Shown here in pieces: positions 19,092 to 28,917 of a stretch of DNA of 64,000 bases. Position 1 is the first letter of the stretch. Each line of letters opens with the position of its first letter. The notes beneath the pieces are model-generated. The model did not search any database, had not been told where the DNA came from, and saw only the letters and a program-made list of their open reading frames with translations. Source of the DNA: an uncultured Bacteroidota bacterium (GTDB lineage: Bacteria > Bacteroidota > Bacteroidia > Chitinophagales > Chitinophagaceae); assembly GCA_903819975.1 (NCBI GenBank), contig CAIJFI010000007.1:1-64000 (forward strand), given 5' to 3'. A program made the translations under genes and the position numbers.

Positions 19092-20018
19092 TTATTGTGC
19101 TTTTAGCTTAATATACCAAGCATTACCTGTTTCTGTACCCTGAGCTCTTAGATACATTGTAGTTGGAGTAATCGATAAGATTTCATACTCCTTTTGTAAA
19201 GAGCCATAACCAATAAACGTACTATTGCCAGATAATAAAATGCTTGTTTGAGTTGAACTAGCTGCAGGAATTGCAGAGCTTGCTGGAATAAAAGAAAAAT
19301 TACCAGTCCCGCCTGCATATGCATAACAATCCTCTCCTCCAGAACCTGGAAGTCCAGGAATTGAAGCAAGGCTTCCTGTTTTAGAAAATGCGCCATCAGG
19401 TGTTGTAACTTGTAGGGTATAGCTTGTTGCACTAACAGCAGTAAATTTAAAACCAGCTGTATAAAAACAAGGCGCTGCAGTTACTTTTTCATTGATAGAA
19501 GCAGACCACCATTCAGGAGTAATAGATCCTGAAAAAGGACCTACGCCAAAATGACCAGCAACACTTTTGTCCACGTACCAAGTTTTATTGCTACCTCCAG
19601 TAAGATTAGCAACTATACTTGGGTCAGGAGAAAAAGTACTTAGTACGGTCACATCCTTAGTGATACTTGAAGAAGTTCCACCACGGCCATAAGCTACAGC
19701 AGTTACTTTATAAGTATTAGTTCCTAAAGTTGTAAACTTTTTAGTAACTGTACCTGTTGGCATAAATACTAAATCTAATGCATTTGTTGCGTCGTAATCA
19801 ATTTTATATGATAACGCGTTGTCAGCAGTCACCGTAAATGTTACGTCACCAGAGCCATCTCCATTTGGAGTAGCAGTTGATGTACCTTTTACTACTGCAG
19901 TGATTACTATATTAGTAGGTGCTGTTAAATCACCTAGATCATATTGTTTATCCGTGCAAGCAGTCAACAAAAGCGACGCTATAAGGAAACTTGAAAATAA
20001 TTTTGAAATATTTTTCAT
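19092..20018 (-). CDS. SusE-like surface glycan-binding lipoprotein (laminarin locus)
   Basis: A 308-aa lipoprotein with lipobox Cys21 (LLTAC). The N-terminal half (about 25-130) is a PKD/Ig-like domain; the C-terminal half opens with GGSNKTWYVDKSVAGHFGVG, a segment I associate with surface proteins of glucan loci, and is beta-rich. No catalytic motif is visible. Position between a PKD protein and GH16 in the same operon supports binding of the glucan chain at the cell surface. Specific ligand and affinity cannot be read from sequence. Confidence 0.75.
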   Translation of the reverse strand: MKNISKLFSSFLIASLLLTACTDKQYDLGDLTAPTNIVITAVVKGTSTATPNGDGSGDVTFTVTADNALSYKIDYDATNALDLVFMPTGTVTKKFTTLGTNTYKVTAVAYGRGGTSSSITKDVTVLSTFSPDPSIVANLTGGSNKTWYVDKSVAGHFGVGPFSGSITPEWWSASINEKVTAAPCFYTAGFKFTAVSATSYTLQVTTPDGAFSKTGSLASIPGLPGSGGEDCYAYAGGTGNFSFIPASSAIPAASSTQTSILLSGNSTFIGYGSLQKEYEILSITPTTMYLRAQGTETGNAWYIKLKAQ

Positions 20019-20029
20019 TGTGTTTTAGT

Positions 20030-21148
20030 TTATTTAGTTAGTCTAAAATTGTCTACATAAATAATAGCACCTGCGCCATCTACAGTATCGTTAAAGCGTA
20101 ATACTAATTGGGTGAATACAGTACCTGCTGGAATACCAGAAATACCACTGTAATCAAACACCAATTCCTCCCAAGCTCCAGATGTTGTAATAGGCATTTT
20201 AACGACAGCAACTCCATTTGCAGGAACTCCGCCAACAGCCCCCTCTAATTCTACATTTAATTTTGCTCCTATTAATGCAGCAGATGGGTTATAAACTAAT
20301 ACTTTAATTTTCTTGCCTACGCCAAAATTAATTGGAGTATTAGGTGCTCCCATTGGACTATAAGTACCACTCCAGCCTTCGAAGCCTCTTGTGAACTTAC
20401 CTACTTTAGCACTTGTATTTAAACCAGTTGCACTAGGATTTGCTACAGTAGCAAAACCTTGGCCACCGCCAAATGTTCCAAAGAAATAATTCACAAATGG
20501 ATTTTCAAAATCCAAAGGCAAACCAAATGGATCTGTAACAGTAACTGCAGTAGTTGATTCTGTTTTAGCAGCTCCACCACTTAATGCAACAACTTTAACA
20601 TTGTAATTTCCAGAAGTTGCATAAGTATGAGTCAAGCTTGCGCCTGTTGCCATTGGTGTACCTACTTCATTTACAGCATCTCCAAAATACACTAAATAAG
20701 AAGCAGCATACAAAGCAGTTGCTGAAATTGTTAAATCATGTACATTTTGAGAAATTGATGCGGCTAAATTTTCAGGAGCACGATAAGTTAAAGACAAAGG
20801 GTAAGTTGTTGTTACTGTTTTGCCCGTAATATCAGTTGCTAAAATAGAAACTGTATAAGCGCCTTCTGGATAAGCATGAGTTGCATTTCCACCAGGCTGT
20901 ACAGTAGCAGAAGCAGCTGCGCCAGTTCCGTGACCAAAATTAATTGTATAAGAAGAAACACCCTCGCCTGTAGGAGTGATTCTTACTAATCCGGTGTTAT
21001 CATTACTGATGGTAAATACTTTTGCCAAAGTAGATGAAGATGCATTTTTCAAAAAAGACAAATCACTATCGATACCATCTTTTTTAGTACATCCTGCAGT
21101 CAAAACAAACAGGAATGCGATGCTGTATATAAACTTTATTTTATTCAT
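20030..21148 (-). CDS. PKD-domain surface lipoprotein with C-terminal CBM-like module
   Basis: A 372-aa lipoprotein (lipobox TAGC, Cys20). Two PKD-like repeats (GHGTGAAAS...EGAYTVSILATD, about 30-120; FGDAVNEVG...SGNYNVKVVALS, about 125-205) are followed by a jelly-roll-like C-terminal region (about 215-372) ending in AIIYVDNFRLTK. That ending is typical of carbohydrate-binding modules of the CBM4/6 superfamily fold. No enzyme motif is seen. It lies directly after SusD in the glucan operon, where a second surface glycan-binding protein usually sits. Confidence 0.75.
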   Translation of the reverse strand: MNKIKFIYSIAFLFVLTAGCTKKDGIDSDLSFLKNASSSTLAKVFTISNDNTGLVRITPTGEGVSSYTINFGHGTGAAASATVQPGGNATHAYPEGAYTVSILATDITGKTVTTTYPLSLTYRAPENLAASISQNVHDLTISATALYAASYLVYFGDAVNEVGTPMATGASLTHTYATSGNYNVKVVALSGGAAKTESTTAVTVTDPFGLPLDFENPFVNYFFGTFGGGQGFATVANPSATGLNTSAKVGKFTRGFEGWSGTYSPMGAPNTPINFGVGKKIKVLVYNPSAALIGAKLNVELEGAVGGVPANGVAVVKMPITTSGAWEELVFDYSGISGIPAGTVFTQLVLRFNDTVDGAGAIIYVDNFRLTK

Positions 21149-21162
21149 TGTTACGTTTTTTA

Positions 21163-22680
21163 TTAATTATACTTAGGGTTTTGTACCAATAAAGTGCCCT
21201 GTAATTCAGAATAAGGAATAGGGAAAACTTCATCTCTTCCTACTACAAAGCCTCGGCTTGATAATGCAGAAGCAGCATCGCCCCATCTTACTAAGTCAAA
21301 AAAGCGGTGACCTTCTCCAGCTAATTCTAATCTTCTTTCTGCTTTAATTGCATTCAAAGAAACTGGTGTTGAAGGCAAACCAACTCTAGCTCTAACTGCA
21401 TCTAATAAAGCTTGTGCACGAGCACCTGTACCACCCAATGCTTCAGCTTCCATTAAATAAGTATCTGCTAATCTGATTACATAAGTGTCTTGTCTGAAAT
21501 TTAATTCTTGAGCACCACCACCAGTTCTGATATCAGCATTTCTTGGTAAAAACTTATTTAAGAAATACCCAGTATTTTGATACCCTTCAATATAGTCAGC
21601 TTTTCCCGCAGCCTTAAGTGCTTTTAAGTCAAACACAGTTGCAGTAAAACGAGGATCTGATTTAATTACATCATAAAATGCTTGAGTGAATACATTAAAG
21701 CTCCATCCTGAAGGTAAACCTGGAGCAGTAGAACCAGCAGGTGTAGAGTAACTACGTGGACCTACCATTACATTAACAGTATTTCCTTCGTCACTTCCAC
21801 TTCCCCACCAACCCCAATCAGAGTTACCTGCACTACTATGACTACATTCCAAAATAGATTCAGAATTAAACTTGTTACTAGTTACCCATAAGTCACTATA
21901 GTTACTTAATAATTTATAACCATAACTACTAGTTCCACCTGGTGTTGAACCATTCACATCTGCTAATTGCGCAGCAGCTAAAGAACCTTTGTTTTCAAAT
22001 AAGTAAACTTTTCCTAACAAAGCTTTAGCAGCGCCTTTTGTTAAACGTCCTGCTTCTGTAGTTAAAGGAACTGTAGCAGGTAAAACGCCAATTGCATCTG
22101 TCAAATCTTTCTCAATTTGAGCATATACAGAATCTGGAGTTTTTTGCTTAATTAAATACATATTAGCTGCAGTTATTGGCTCAGTCACTAAAGGAATGTT
22201 TTTGAACAATCTTACTAAGTTAAAATAGTATAAAGCTCTAAGTGCTTTAGTTTCTGCAACATATCTTGCTTTTAAACTAGCATCCATTGTAGTGTTAGGC
22301 AATTTTTGCAACAATGTGTTGGCTCTGAAAATTCCTTGATAATGATCACTCCAAAAACTTGTTGGAACATTTAATGCAGTTAATGTGTGTGTAGAAAACG
22401 CTTGAATTCCAGCACCGTCTGTTGCACCACCACCACCAGCAACATGATCGTCTGAACCAGCGTTCATCATTGTAATCATATTTTCAAAACCGCCAGAGTT
22501 TTTACGTACAACATCGTAAACACCAACAAGCCCACCAAATGCTTGAGTCTCATCTGCATAATAATTCGCTGTTAGAAATTGTCCTTTTGGCGAAATATCA
22601 ACAAACTCCTTTTTGCAAGCGCCTAATGATAACATTAAGACAGCAATGAATAGCAGGTTAATAATTTTTATTTTTTTCAT
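21163..22680 (-). CDS. SusD/RagB family nutrient-binding lipoprotein (glucan locus)
   Basis: 505 aa counting from the ATG ending at 22680 (MKKIKIINLL...GAC, lipobox Cys22); the in-frame start at 22698 would add six residues ahead of the signal. SusD hallmarks are the FWSDHYQGIFRANTLLQ helix, ETKALRALYYFNLVRLFKNI, LADTYLMEAEALGG, and the C-terminal ERRLELAGEGHRFFDLVRWG. It forms the lid of the SusC channel encoded 35 bp upstream, and with that partner should import beta-glucan oligosaccharides made by the GH16. Confidence 0.95.
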   Translation of the reverse strand: MKKIKIINLLFIAVLMLSLGACKKEFVDISPKGQFLTANYYADETQAFGGLVGVYDVVRKNSGGFENMITMMNAGSDDHVAGGGGATDGAGIQAFSTHTLTALNVPTSFWSDHYQGIFRANTLLQKLPNTTMDASLKARYVAETKALRALYYFNLVRLFKNIPLVTEPITAANMYLIKQKTPDSVYAQIEKDLTDAIGVLPATVPLTTEAGRLTKGAAKALLGKVYLFENKGSLAAAQLADVNGSTPGGTSSYGYKLLSNYSDLWVTSNKFNSESILECSHSSAGNSDWGWWGSGSDEGNTVNVMVGPRSYSTPAGSTAPGLPSGWSFNVFTQAFYDVIKSDPRFTATVFDLKALKAAGKADYIEGYQNTGYFLNKFLPRNADIRTGGGAQELNFRQDTYVIRLADTYLMEAEALGGTGARAQALLDAVRARVGLPSTPVSLNAIKAERRLELAGEGHRFFDLVRWGDAASALSSRGFVVGRDEVFPIPYSELQGTLLVQNPKYN

Positions 22681-22715
22681 ATGTTTATATTTTATCAATT
22701 TTAAAATTTGTGAAA

Positions 22716-25700
22716 TTAAAATTGTATTTGAATTCCTAAAATAAATGACTTGGCTTGAGGATACATACCCTTATCAATACCAAATACACCACCTCCTATT
22801 TCAGGATCATATCCAGTATATTTAGTTAAGGTTAATAAATTTTCGCCAGTTGCATAAACACGAACTTTTGAACCATTGATTTTCTTTAATAATCTAACTG
22901 GTAATGTATATCCAAGTTGTACAACTTTAAGACGTAAATAATTTCCATCTTCTAAATAAAAATCAGACATTTTTCCAAAGTTGCCATTATCATCAGCACT
23001 TGTTAAACGAGGATAAGTTGTTGAAGTACCATCTCCAGTCCAACGGCTTAAAGCAACAGTTTGCCAGTTTGCCGTACCAATATCTAAACGACGAAGGCCT
23101 TGGAATATTTTATTACCTGCAGCGCCTTGTGCGAATACCATTACATCAAAACCTTTGTAATCAGCGTTCAATGTCAAACCAAAAGTATACTTAGGCAAAC
23201 TTGATCCTAAATAAGTTTTATCTTTATCTGTGATTGCACCATCGCCATCAGTATCTGTCCAACGGAAATCCCCTGGGCGTGCACTTGGTTGAATCATACC
23301 ACCCGCTGCATTTTTATAATTTGCAATTTCGGCAGCATTTTGAAATATTCCTGCTGTTTTAAATCCATAGAATGAATTGTAAGATTGTCCTACTTCAGTT
23401 CTAGTTACTGCACCCATTGATTGGAATCCAGCATCACCATTAATGAATTTAGTATCAGTAGCTACATAAGTAACTTGGTTATTTAAGTATGCAAAATTAG
23501 CATTCGCAGAAAAATTAACTTCACCAATTTTTTTGCGATATCCCAATTCAATTTCTAAACCTTTATTTTCCATGTCTGCTACGTTTGCAACTGGGGCAGC
23601 AGTAACACCTACATATCCAGGGATTGCAACTGGACGCAAAATACCTGTAGTTTTTTTATTGTAAACATCTACTGTCAATGTGAAGTCACGTAAGATTTGA
23701 GCATCAAAGCCAATATCTGCTTGCTTTGTTTCTTCCCAACGTAAACTAGGATTATCCAAAGTAGTTGGAGCATAACCAGTAGTAATTACACCGCCATTAC
23801 CCAATGTATAGTTTGAACCTCCAGATACAGTTGACAAATAACCAAAGTCACGAATCGCATCATTTCCTACTACACCATAACCCGCTCTAACTTTTAATGT
23901 GTTTACGAAATCATTGTCTTTCCAGAATTTTTCCTTGTTAGCAACCCATCCAAGAGAGAAGGAAGGGAATACACCAAATTTATTATTCGCACCAAATCTT
24001 GAAGAACCATCTCTACGAACAATACCAGTTAACAAGTATTTCTCTTGATAGTCATAGTTTAAACGACCAAACAATGAAGTAAGCTTATGTTGTGTAAAAT
24101 CATAAGTACCAGATGTACGATTTTCTTGAGAGATATCAAAGTTGAAAGATGCATCTTGGTAATTATTAACAGGTAATCCCATCATAGTAACCGAAGAACC
24201 TCCACCATTGTTTTGTAAATAAGCTCCCTGACCAAACAATACAGTGAAATTATGATCTCTTACTCTTTTATTGTAAGTAATAGTATTTTCAATATTCCAG
24301 TTTAAGGTATTGTTGTTACTTTTTGAGTAACTGTTTTTAAGCAAAGAATTGGTAGCACTTAAGTAGTTAACAGGAGAAAAACCTTGATAACCCCAGAATG
24401 CTAATTTTCCACCTATTGTTGTTTTAAATTTAATATCCTTTGAGATATTTGCTTCTAAAAATGCATTTCCAATTAAATCGTCTGACCAATTGTATTGACC
24501 TAAACGAGTTTGGATATAAGCTAATGGATTGGTCATTTCTTGACCAACGATAGATGATATTCCATAAGGATTACCGCTTTTATCTCTTATTACAGGATTA
24601 ACACTGTAAGGAGCACCTGCTGCGATTAACGGATCTGTAATCACTACTGGAGTAATTGGGTCCAAGTTGATCGCTGATGATAAAGGACCACCAAATTCAC
24701 TATTGGTATTTCCAATACCAGTAGACTTAGCATGTGTATATCCTAAAGTTTGACCAAATGTGAAAACTTTAGATATTTTATGCGTTGAGTTTATACGAAT
24801 ATTTTGTTTTGTATAGTTTGAAATGTCTGTAGCCACAATACCTTGTTGGTCTTGAGTACCAAAAGAAAGATAAAATGTAGACTTATCATTACCACCACTT
24901 AAGCTAAGCTCATGAGAATAACGACGAGCGTCATTATTAAAAATTTGCTTCTGCCAGTCGGTACCTAAACCTAAAGATCCTACATTATTAAATAAAACAT
25001 TACCACCTCCTGCAATTGAACGCTCGTTTAATAAAGAAGCATATTGTGTTGCATTTAATAAGTGTAACATTTTAGCAGGGGAAGATGATCCGTAAAATCC
25101 ATTATAGTTAACTGATAATTTTCCAGCTTTACCTTTTTTAGTTGTTACCATGATTACACCTGTTGCTGCTCGAGTACCATAAATAGCAGCCGATGTCGCG
25201 TCCTTTAAAACTTCAATAGACTCAATATCGGATTGATTTAAATAACCAATGCCGCCTGCGTCTACTACAACACCATCAACAACCCATAGTGGGTCATTAC
25301 CACCACCAAAAGTTGTTACACCACGAATTAATATAGAAGAAGGTGTACCTGGCTGACCAGAATTTGCAGCAATAGTTACACCAGCTACACGACCTTGAAG
25401 GCTTTGTTCCACCCTGCCGCTTGGCACTTTATCTAAATCTTTAGCACTAACTCTTGATATTGAACCAGTTACGACACTTTTCTTTTGGGTGCCATATCCC
25501 ACGTTAAGTACTACATCTTCCAATGTATTACTAGAAGCTTCTAAAAGAACCGAAATTGCGCCTTCACCGGTTACTTTATAATCAACGGAGGTCATACCTA
25601 CATATGATACGGTTAATACTGACCCCTTTTGTGGGACTTTAATAGTGAACTCACCTTGTGAATTCGTCTTAGTTCTAATGGAACTGCCTTTAACTGTGAC

Positions 25701-25835
25701 AGTTGCATCGCTTAGCGCCCCACCTGTTGCCTTGTCTTTTACATTACCTGAGACCTGAAAGGACTGTCCCAAGGCTTGATTAAAGATGCTGCACACAAGA
25801 AGGATTGCACCAAGTACAATAATTTTTGGATTCAT
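22716..25835 (-). CDS. SusC/RagA family TonB-linked outer membrane protein (glucan locus)
   Basis: A 1039-aa protein from the ATG ending at 25835 (an in-frame TTG lies two codons earlier). Signal peptide to ALGQ (about residue 24), CarboxypepD_reg-like domain about 28-105, plug with SLQGRVAGVTI, DATSAAIYGTRAATGVIMVTTKKG at about 130-225, then a barrel ending in ILGIQIQF. It is the TonB-dependent import channel for the GH16/GH30 glucan locus. The divergent regulator gene begins about 200 bp away, and the shared intergenic region holds short direct repeats. Confidence 0.95.
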   Translation of the reverse strand: MNPKIIVLGAILLVCSIFNQALGQSFQVSGNVKDKATGGALSDATVTVKGSSIRTKTNSQGEFTIKVPQKGSVLTVSYVGMTSVDYKVTGEGAISVLLEASSNTLEDVVLNVGYGTQKKSVVTGSISRVSAKDLDKVPSGRVEQSLQGRVAGVTIAANSGQPGTPSSILIRGVTTFGGGNDPLWVVDGVVVDAGGIGYLNQSDIESIEVLKDATSAAIYGTRAATGVIMVTTKKGKAGKLSVNYNGFYGSSSPAKMLHLLNATQYASLLNERSIAGGGNVLFNNVGSLGLGTDWQKQIFNNDARRYSHELSLSGGNDKSTFYLSFGTQDQQGIVATDISNYTKQNIRINSTHKISKVFTFGQTLGYTHAKSTGIGNTNSEFGGPLSSAINLDPITPVVITDPLIAAGAPYSVNPVIRDKSGNPYGISSIVGQEMTNPLAYIQTRLGQYNWSDDLIGNAFLEANISKDIKFKTTIGGKLAFWGYQGFSPVNYLSATNSLLKNSYSKSNNNTLNWNIENTITYNKRVRDHNFTVLFGQGAYLQNNGGGSSVTMMGLPVNNYQDASFNFDISQENRTSGTYDFTQHKLTSLFGRLNYDYQEKYLLTGIVRRDGSSRFGANNKFGVFPSFSLGWVANKEKFWKDNDFVNTLKVRAGYGVVGNDAIRDFGYLSTVSGGSNYTLGNGGVITTGYAPTTLDNPSLRWEETKQADIGFDAQILRDFTLTVDVYNKKTTGILRPVAIPGYVGVTAAPVANVADMENKGLEIELGYRKKIGEVNFSANANFAYLNNQVTYVATDTKFINGDAGFQSMGAVTRTEVGQSYNSFYGFKTAGIFQNAAEIANYKNAAGGMIQPSARPGDFRWTDTDGDGAITDKDKTYLGSSLPKYTFGLTLNADYKGFDVMVFAQGAAGNKIFQGLRRLDIGTANWQTVALSRWTGDGTSTTYPRLTSADDNGNFGKMSDFYLEDGNYLRLKVVQLGYTLPVRLLKKINGSKVRVYATGENLLTLTKYTGYDPEIGGGVFGIDKGMYPQAKSFILGIQIQF

Positions 25836-25863
25836 AAACAATCGTTTAGTTAGTTTAGAAAAA

Positions 25864-25993
25864 ATGATGTGTTAAAATTGAGTATTCTTTACCATATATA
25901 TCATATTTATACTACATCATTACTACATCATTACATCATAAATCTTGAAAATTGATTGAAAAATGGCATTTTTCTATACTACATAACTACATC
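25864..25993. repeat. Short ACTACATCAT direct repeats in the divergent promoter region
   Basis: ACTACATCAT occurs at 25911 and again starting at 25922, with close variants at about 25931 (TTACATCAT) and 25984 (AACTACATCA). An inverted near-copy (ATGATGTGTT) lies at 25864-25873. All fall between the susC-like gene and the regulator, where a DNA-binding protein controlling the glucan genes would act. Operator function is inferred from position and repetition. Confidence 0.45.
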
Positions 25994-26007
25994 AAAGAAA
26001 AAATATA

Positions 26008-26030
26008 TATATTTGAATTACAAACGTTTG
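26008..26030 (+). promoter_or_regulatory. Candidate -7 box and palindrome at the regulator start
   Basis: TATATTTG (26008-26015) matches the TAnnTTTG -7 consensus and is followed 5 bp later by a perfect 10-bp palindrome CAAACGTTTG (26021-26030), which ends 2 bp before the ATG. A repressor bound there would cover the transcription start and ribosome site. No convincing -33 element is seen. Confidence 0.4.
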
Positions 26031-26032
26031 CG

Positions 26033-28900
26033 ATGATAAAGAAAATTTTATTATGCCTATTAGTGCCAATGGCCTGTTTGGGGCAAAACACAATTGGACT
26101 GCCCGATATTACCAATTATTCTAAAATAGACTATAATGCTGGGCTACAAAACTGGGACTTTAAGCAAGATAAGAATGGCATAATTTATGTAGCAAACAAT
26201 GAAGGGTTGCTAAGTTTTGATGGCAAATACTGGAAAACATACCCTTTACCCAATAAAACAATCGTAAGATCGGTAGAAATAGGGGCTGATAATAAAATTT
26301 ATGTAGGAGGCCAGGATGAAATAGGCTATTTCTTACAATCAAATAATGGGCAACTTACCTATCATTCTTTATTGAATTACATAAAGGAAGGTGACAAAGA
26401 CTTTGCAGATGTATGGGACATTGTGTATTTAAAAAACGATGTATATTTTAGAACATCGAAACGCATTTTCAGATTTTCAAATAACAAGTTTTCGGTTTAT
26501 ACTGCCCCATTTGAATGGAGCTATTTGGGAAGTTGTAATGGAAACATGTTTGCACATGATATTCAAAGAGGCCTATTCCGTTTCACTAACAATGAATGGC
26601 AGCCGGTAGAAGGGGCTTCTGTACTTAAGAATACAGAATTAACATCAATATTGTCATTAAACGGAACAATAATAATTACCACACTTAAAAATGGTATTTA
26701 CAATTATAGAAACAACCAACTTACAAAAATTGTATCTGCTGCCACACTAAACATTGAAAAACAACGCATTTATTCGGCCACTGTCATAGACAATAAATGG
26801 ATTGGACTAGCAACAAATAACGATGGTGTATTTGTAATAGATGATAAGGGAGAATTAATTCAAAGCTTGTCTAAAACAGAAGGCATTCAAAATAATAATG
26901 TTTTAAATATATTTTATGATAAGCAAGGTAATTTATGGTTGGGATTAATTAATGGTATTGACTGTATTGGATTTAACAATGCAATTAAACTAGTGAACCC
27001 ATTTTTTGAAAATGCTTCAACCTTTGCCACTGCTTTATTTCATAATAAATTGTACGTAGGTACCCCTAATGGATTATACAGTGCCCCTGTTGGAAATAAT
27101 ACAGACATTAGTTTTGCACGAAGTACTTTTTCACTTGTAAAAGGCACTAATGGACAGGTGTGGAACTTGGCTGAAATAAATGACAAACTTTTTCTTGGTC
27201 ACCATGAAGGAGCATTTATGATTAACGAAAATGAAGCAAAATTAATATCAAAAAATACAGGATATTGGAACTTTCAAGCAATGTCAAATTCGCAAATCGT
27301 TGCAGGAAATTATAAAGGACTTGCATACCTTAATCAAAAAGGCAATGATTTTGATATTGCAAATGTCAGCCCAAAATTCACTCAAACCTCCAGATTTGTT
27401 GAGGTTGACGATGCATCACATATTTGGATATCCCATCCTTTTCATGGAATATATAAAGTGCCAAAAGAAAATAATTTTAATGAGGAGGTAAAAACATATA
27501 ATGAACTAAATGGATTGCCTTCTAGTTTAAATAACCATGTTTATAAAATCAAAAATGAAATACTAGTTGCAACAGAAAAAGGGATTTACAGCTATGATGA
27601 ACAAAAAGACATATTCGAACCCTCTTTATTTTATCAAAAATTATTAGGATCACAAAGCATAAGGTATTTAAAAGCAGACAAGGAAGGTAATATCTGGTTT
27701 ATCCATGAAAAGAAATTAGGGGTAGTAGATATGTCAACAAAGACCCCGCATATTATTTATATCCCCGAACTAAATAATAAAATTCTAAGTGGTTTTGAAT
27801 TAGTTTACCCGAAAGACGAAAACAATGTATTTATAGGCGGAGAGAATGGATTATATAATCTAAACTTTAAAAAATATAAATTAAAGAATTACGAATTACA
27901 AGTACGCATAAGCGAAGTTCGTATAACCGGAAGTACTGATAGTTTATTGTTTGGAGGGTATTTTAATAATGTAAACGAAAAACAAGAACAGCAAAAAAAC
28001 AACATTCCTAAAATTGCATACGATTGGAAGTTGGTCCATTTTGAATTCTCCACCCCTTTGTTTGGATTGAAGAAAAATTTAGAATATAGCTATCGATTAA
28101 AAGGAATTGAATCTGAATGGTCAAAATGGAGTAGTAAAACCGATAAAGATTATACTAGTCTGCCAGCTGGAAATTATGTATTTGAAATAAAAGTACGCGA
28201 CAATTTAGGAGAGGAATCCGCCCAAAATAGTTATGCATTTATAATATTGCCGCCTTGGTATTTGTCCTCATGGGCATATGGTATCTACTTTTTATGTTTT
28301 ACATTTTTTATTGTAGTATTAAGTAAATATCTGCGTCAAAAATTTTCAGAGCAACAAATTAAATATGAAGAAGAACAAAAAAAGATTAACTACTTAAAGC
28401 AATTGGAAATTGATAAGGCTCAAAATATGCTTACAGAATTAACAAATCAAAAACTTCAATTAGAAATTGATTCAAAAAATTCAGAGCTAACTAATTTTAC
28501 AATGCACTTGGTCCAAAAAGGAGAATTACTTTCCAATTTAAAATCTCACATGTCTAAAATGACAAAGCTGATAAATAACCCAATTGCACATGAAGAATTA
28601 AAAAAAATGATCAAGGTTATAAACGATGAAGAGAAGATGGATAACGATTGGGAGAACTTCACAAATCACTTTGACAAAGCGCACAATTCATTTACTGTTA
28701 ATTTAAAAGAGAAGTTTCCCAAGTTGACAGCAAACGACTTAAAAATATGTACTTTTTTACGCTTAAACTTATCTACTAAAGAGATAGCGCAATTAATGAA
28801 TATATCAATGCGAGGTGTTGAGCTAAGCAGGTATCGCTTGCGAAAAAAATTAAACCTAGTTACCGAGATATCATTATTTGACTTTTTAAATGAAATTTAA
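26033..28900 (+). CDS. Membrane-spanning beta-propeller / Y_Y_Y regulator with LuxR-type HTH
   Basis: 955 aa from the ATG at 26033, which gives the signal peptide MIKKILLCLLVPMACLGQ; an upstream in-frame TTG (25952) would bury it. Periplasmic Reg_prop-type propeller repeats fill about residues 20-640 (NIWFIHEKKLG, GNLWLGLING, VFIGGENGLYNLNF). A Y_Y_Y domain follows at about 662-730, one membrane helix at about 745-767 (GIYFLCFTFFIVVLSKYL), a coiled coil to about 860, and a C-terminal HTH at about 898-941 (LTANDLKICTFLRLNLSTKE, then RLRKKL). There is no kinase or receiver domain, so it should act as a one-component SusR-like sensor. It is divergent from the glucan operon it probably controls. 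Confidence 0.9.
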   Translation: MIKKILLCLLVPMACLGQNTIGLPDITNYSKIDYNAGLQNWDFKQDKNGIIYVANNEGLLSFDGKYWKTYPLPNKTIVRSVEIGADNKIYVGGQDEIGYFLQSNNGQLTYHSLLNYIKEGDKDFADVWDIVYLKNDVYFRTSKRIFRFSNNKFSVYTAPFEWSYLGSCNGNMFAHDIQRGLFRFTNNEWQPVEGASVLKNTELTSILSLNGTIIITTLKNGIYNYRNNQLTKIVSAATLNIEKQRIYSATVIDNKWIGLATNNDGVFVIDDKGELIQSLSKTEGIQNNNVLNIFYDKQGNLWLGLINGIDCIGFNNAIKLVNPFFENASTFATALFHNKLYVGTPNGLYSAPVGNNTDISFARSTFSLVKGTNGQVWNLAEINDKLFLGHHEGAFMINENEAKLISKNTGYWNFQAMSNSQIVAGNYKGLAYLNQKGNDFDIANVSPKFTQTSRFVEVDDASHIWISHPFHGIYKVPKENNFNEEVKTYNELNGLPSSLNNHVYKIKNEILVATEKGIYSYDEQKDIFEPSLFYQKLLGSQSIRYLKADKEGNIWFIHEKKLGVVDMSTKTPHIIYIPELNNKILSGFELVYPKDENNVFIGGENGLYNLNFKKYKLKNYELQVRISEVRITGSTDSLLFGGYFNNVNEKQEQQKNNIPKIAYDWKLVHFEFSTPLFGLKKNLEYSYRLKGIESEWSKWSSKTDKDYTSLPAGNYVFEIKVRDNLGEESAQNSYAFIILPPWYLSSWAYGIYFLCFTFFIVVLSKYLRQKFSEQQIKYEEEQKKINYLKQLEIDKAQNMLTELTNQKLQLEIDSKNSELTNFTMHLVQKGELLSNLKSHMSKMTKLINNPIAHEELKKMIKVINDEEKMDNDWENFTNHFDKAHNSFTVNLKEKFPKLTANDLKICTFLRLNLSTKEIAQLMNISMRGVELSRYRLRKKLNLVTEISLFDFLNEI

Positions 28901-28917
28901 TAAATCGGTTTTTGAGT

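Noticed and set aside
25864..25993. A CRISPR array from the ACTACATCAT repeats
   Set aside because: The repeats are only 9-10 bp, irregularly spaced and inside a divergent promoter, and no cas gene is present anywhere in the window.
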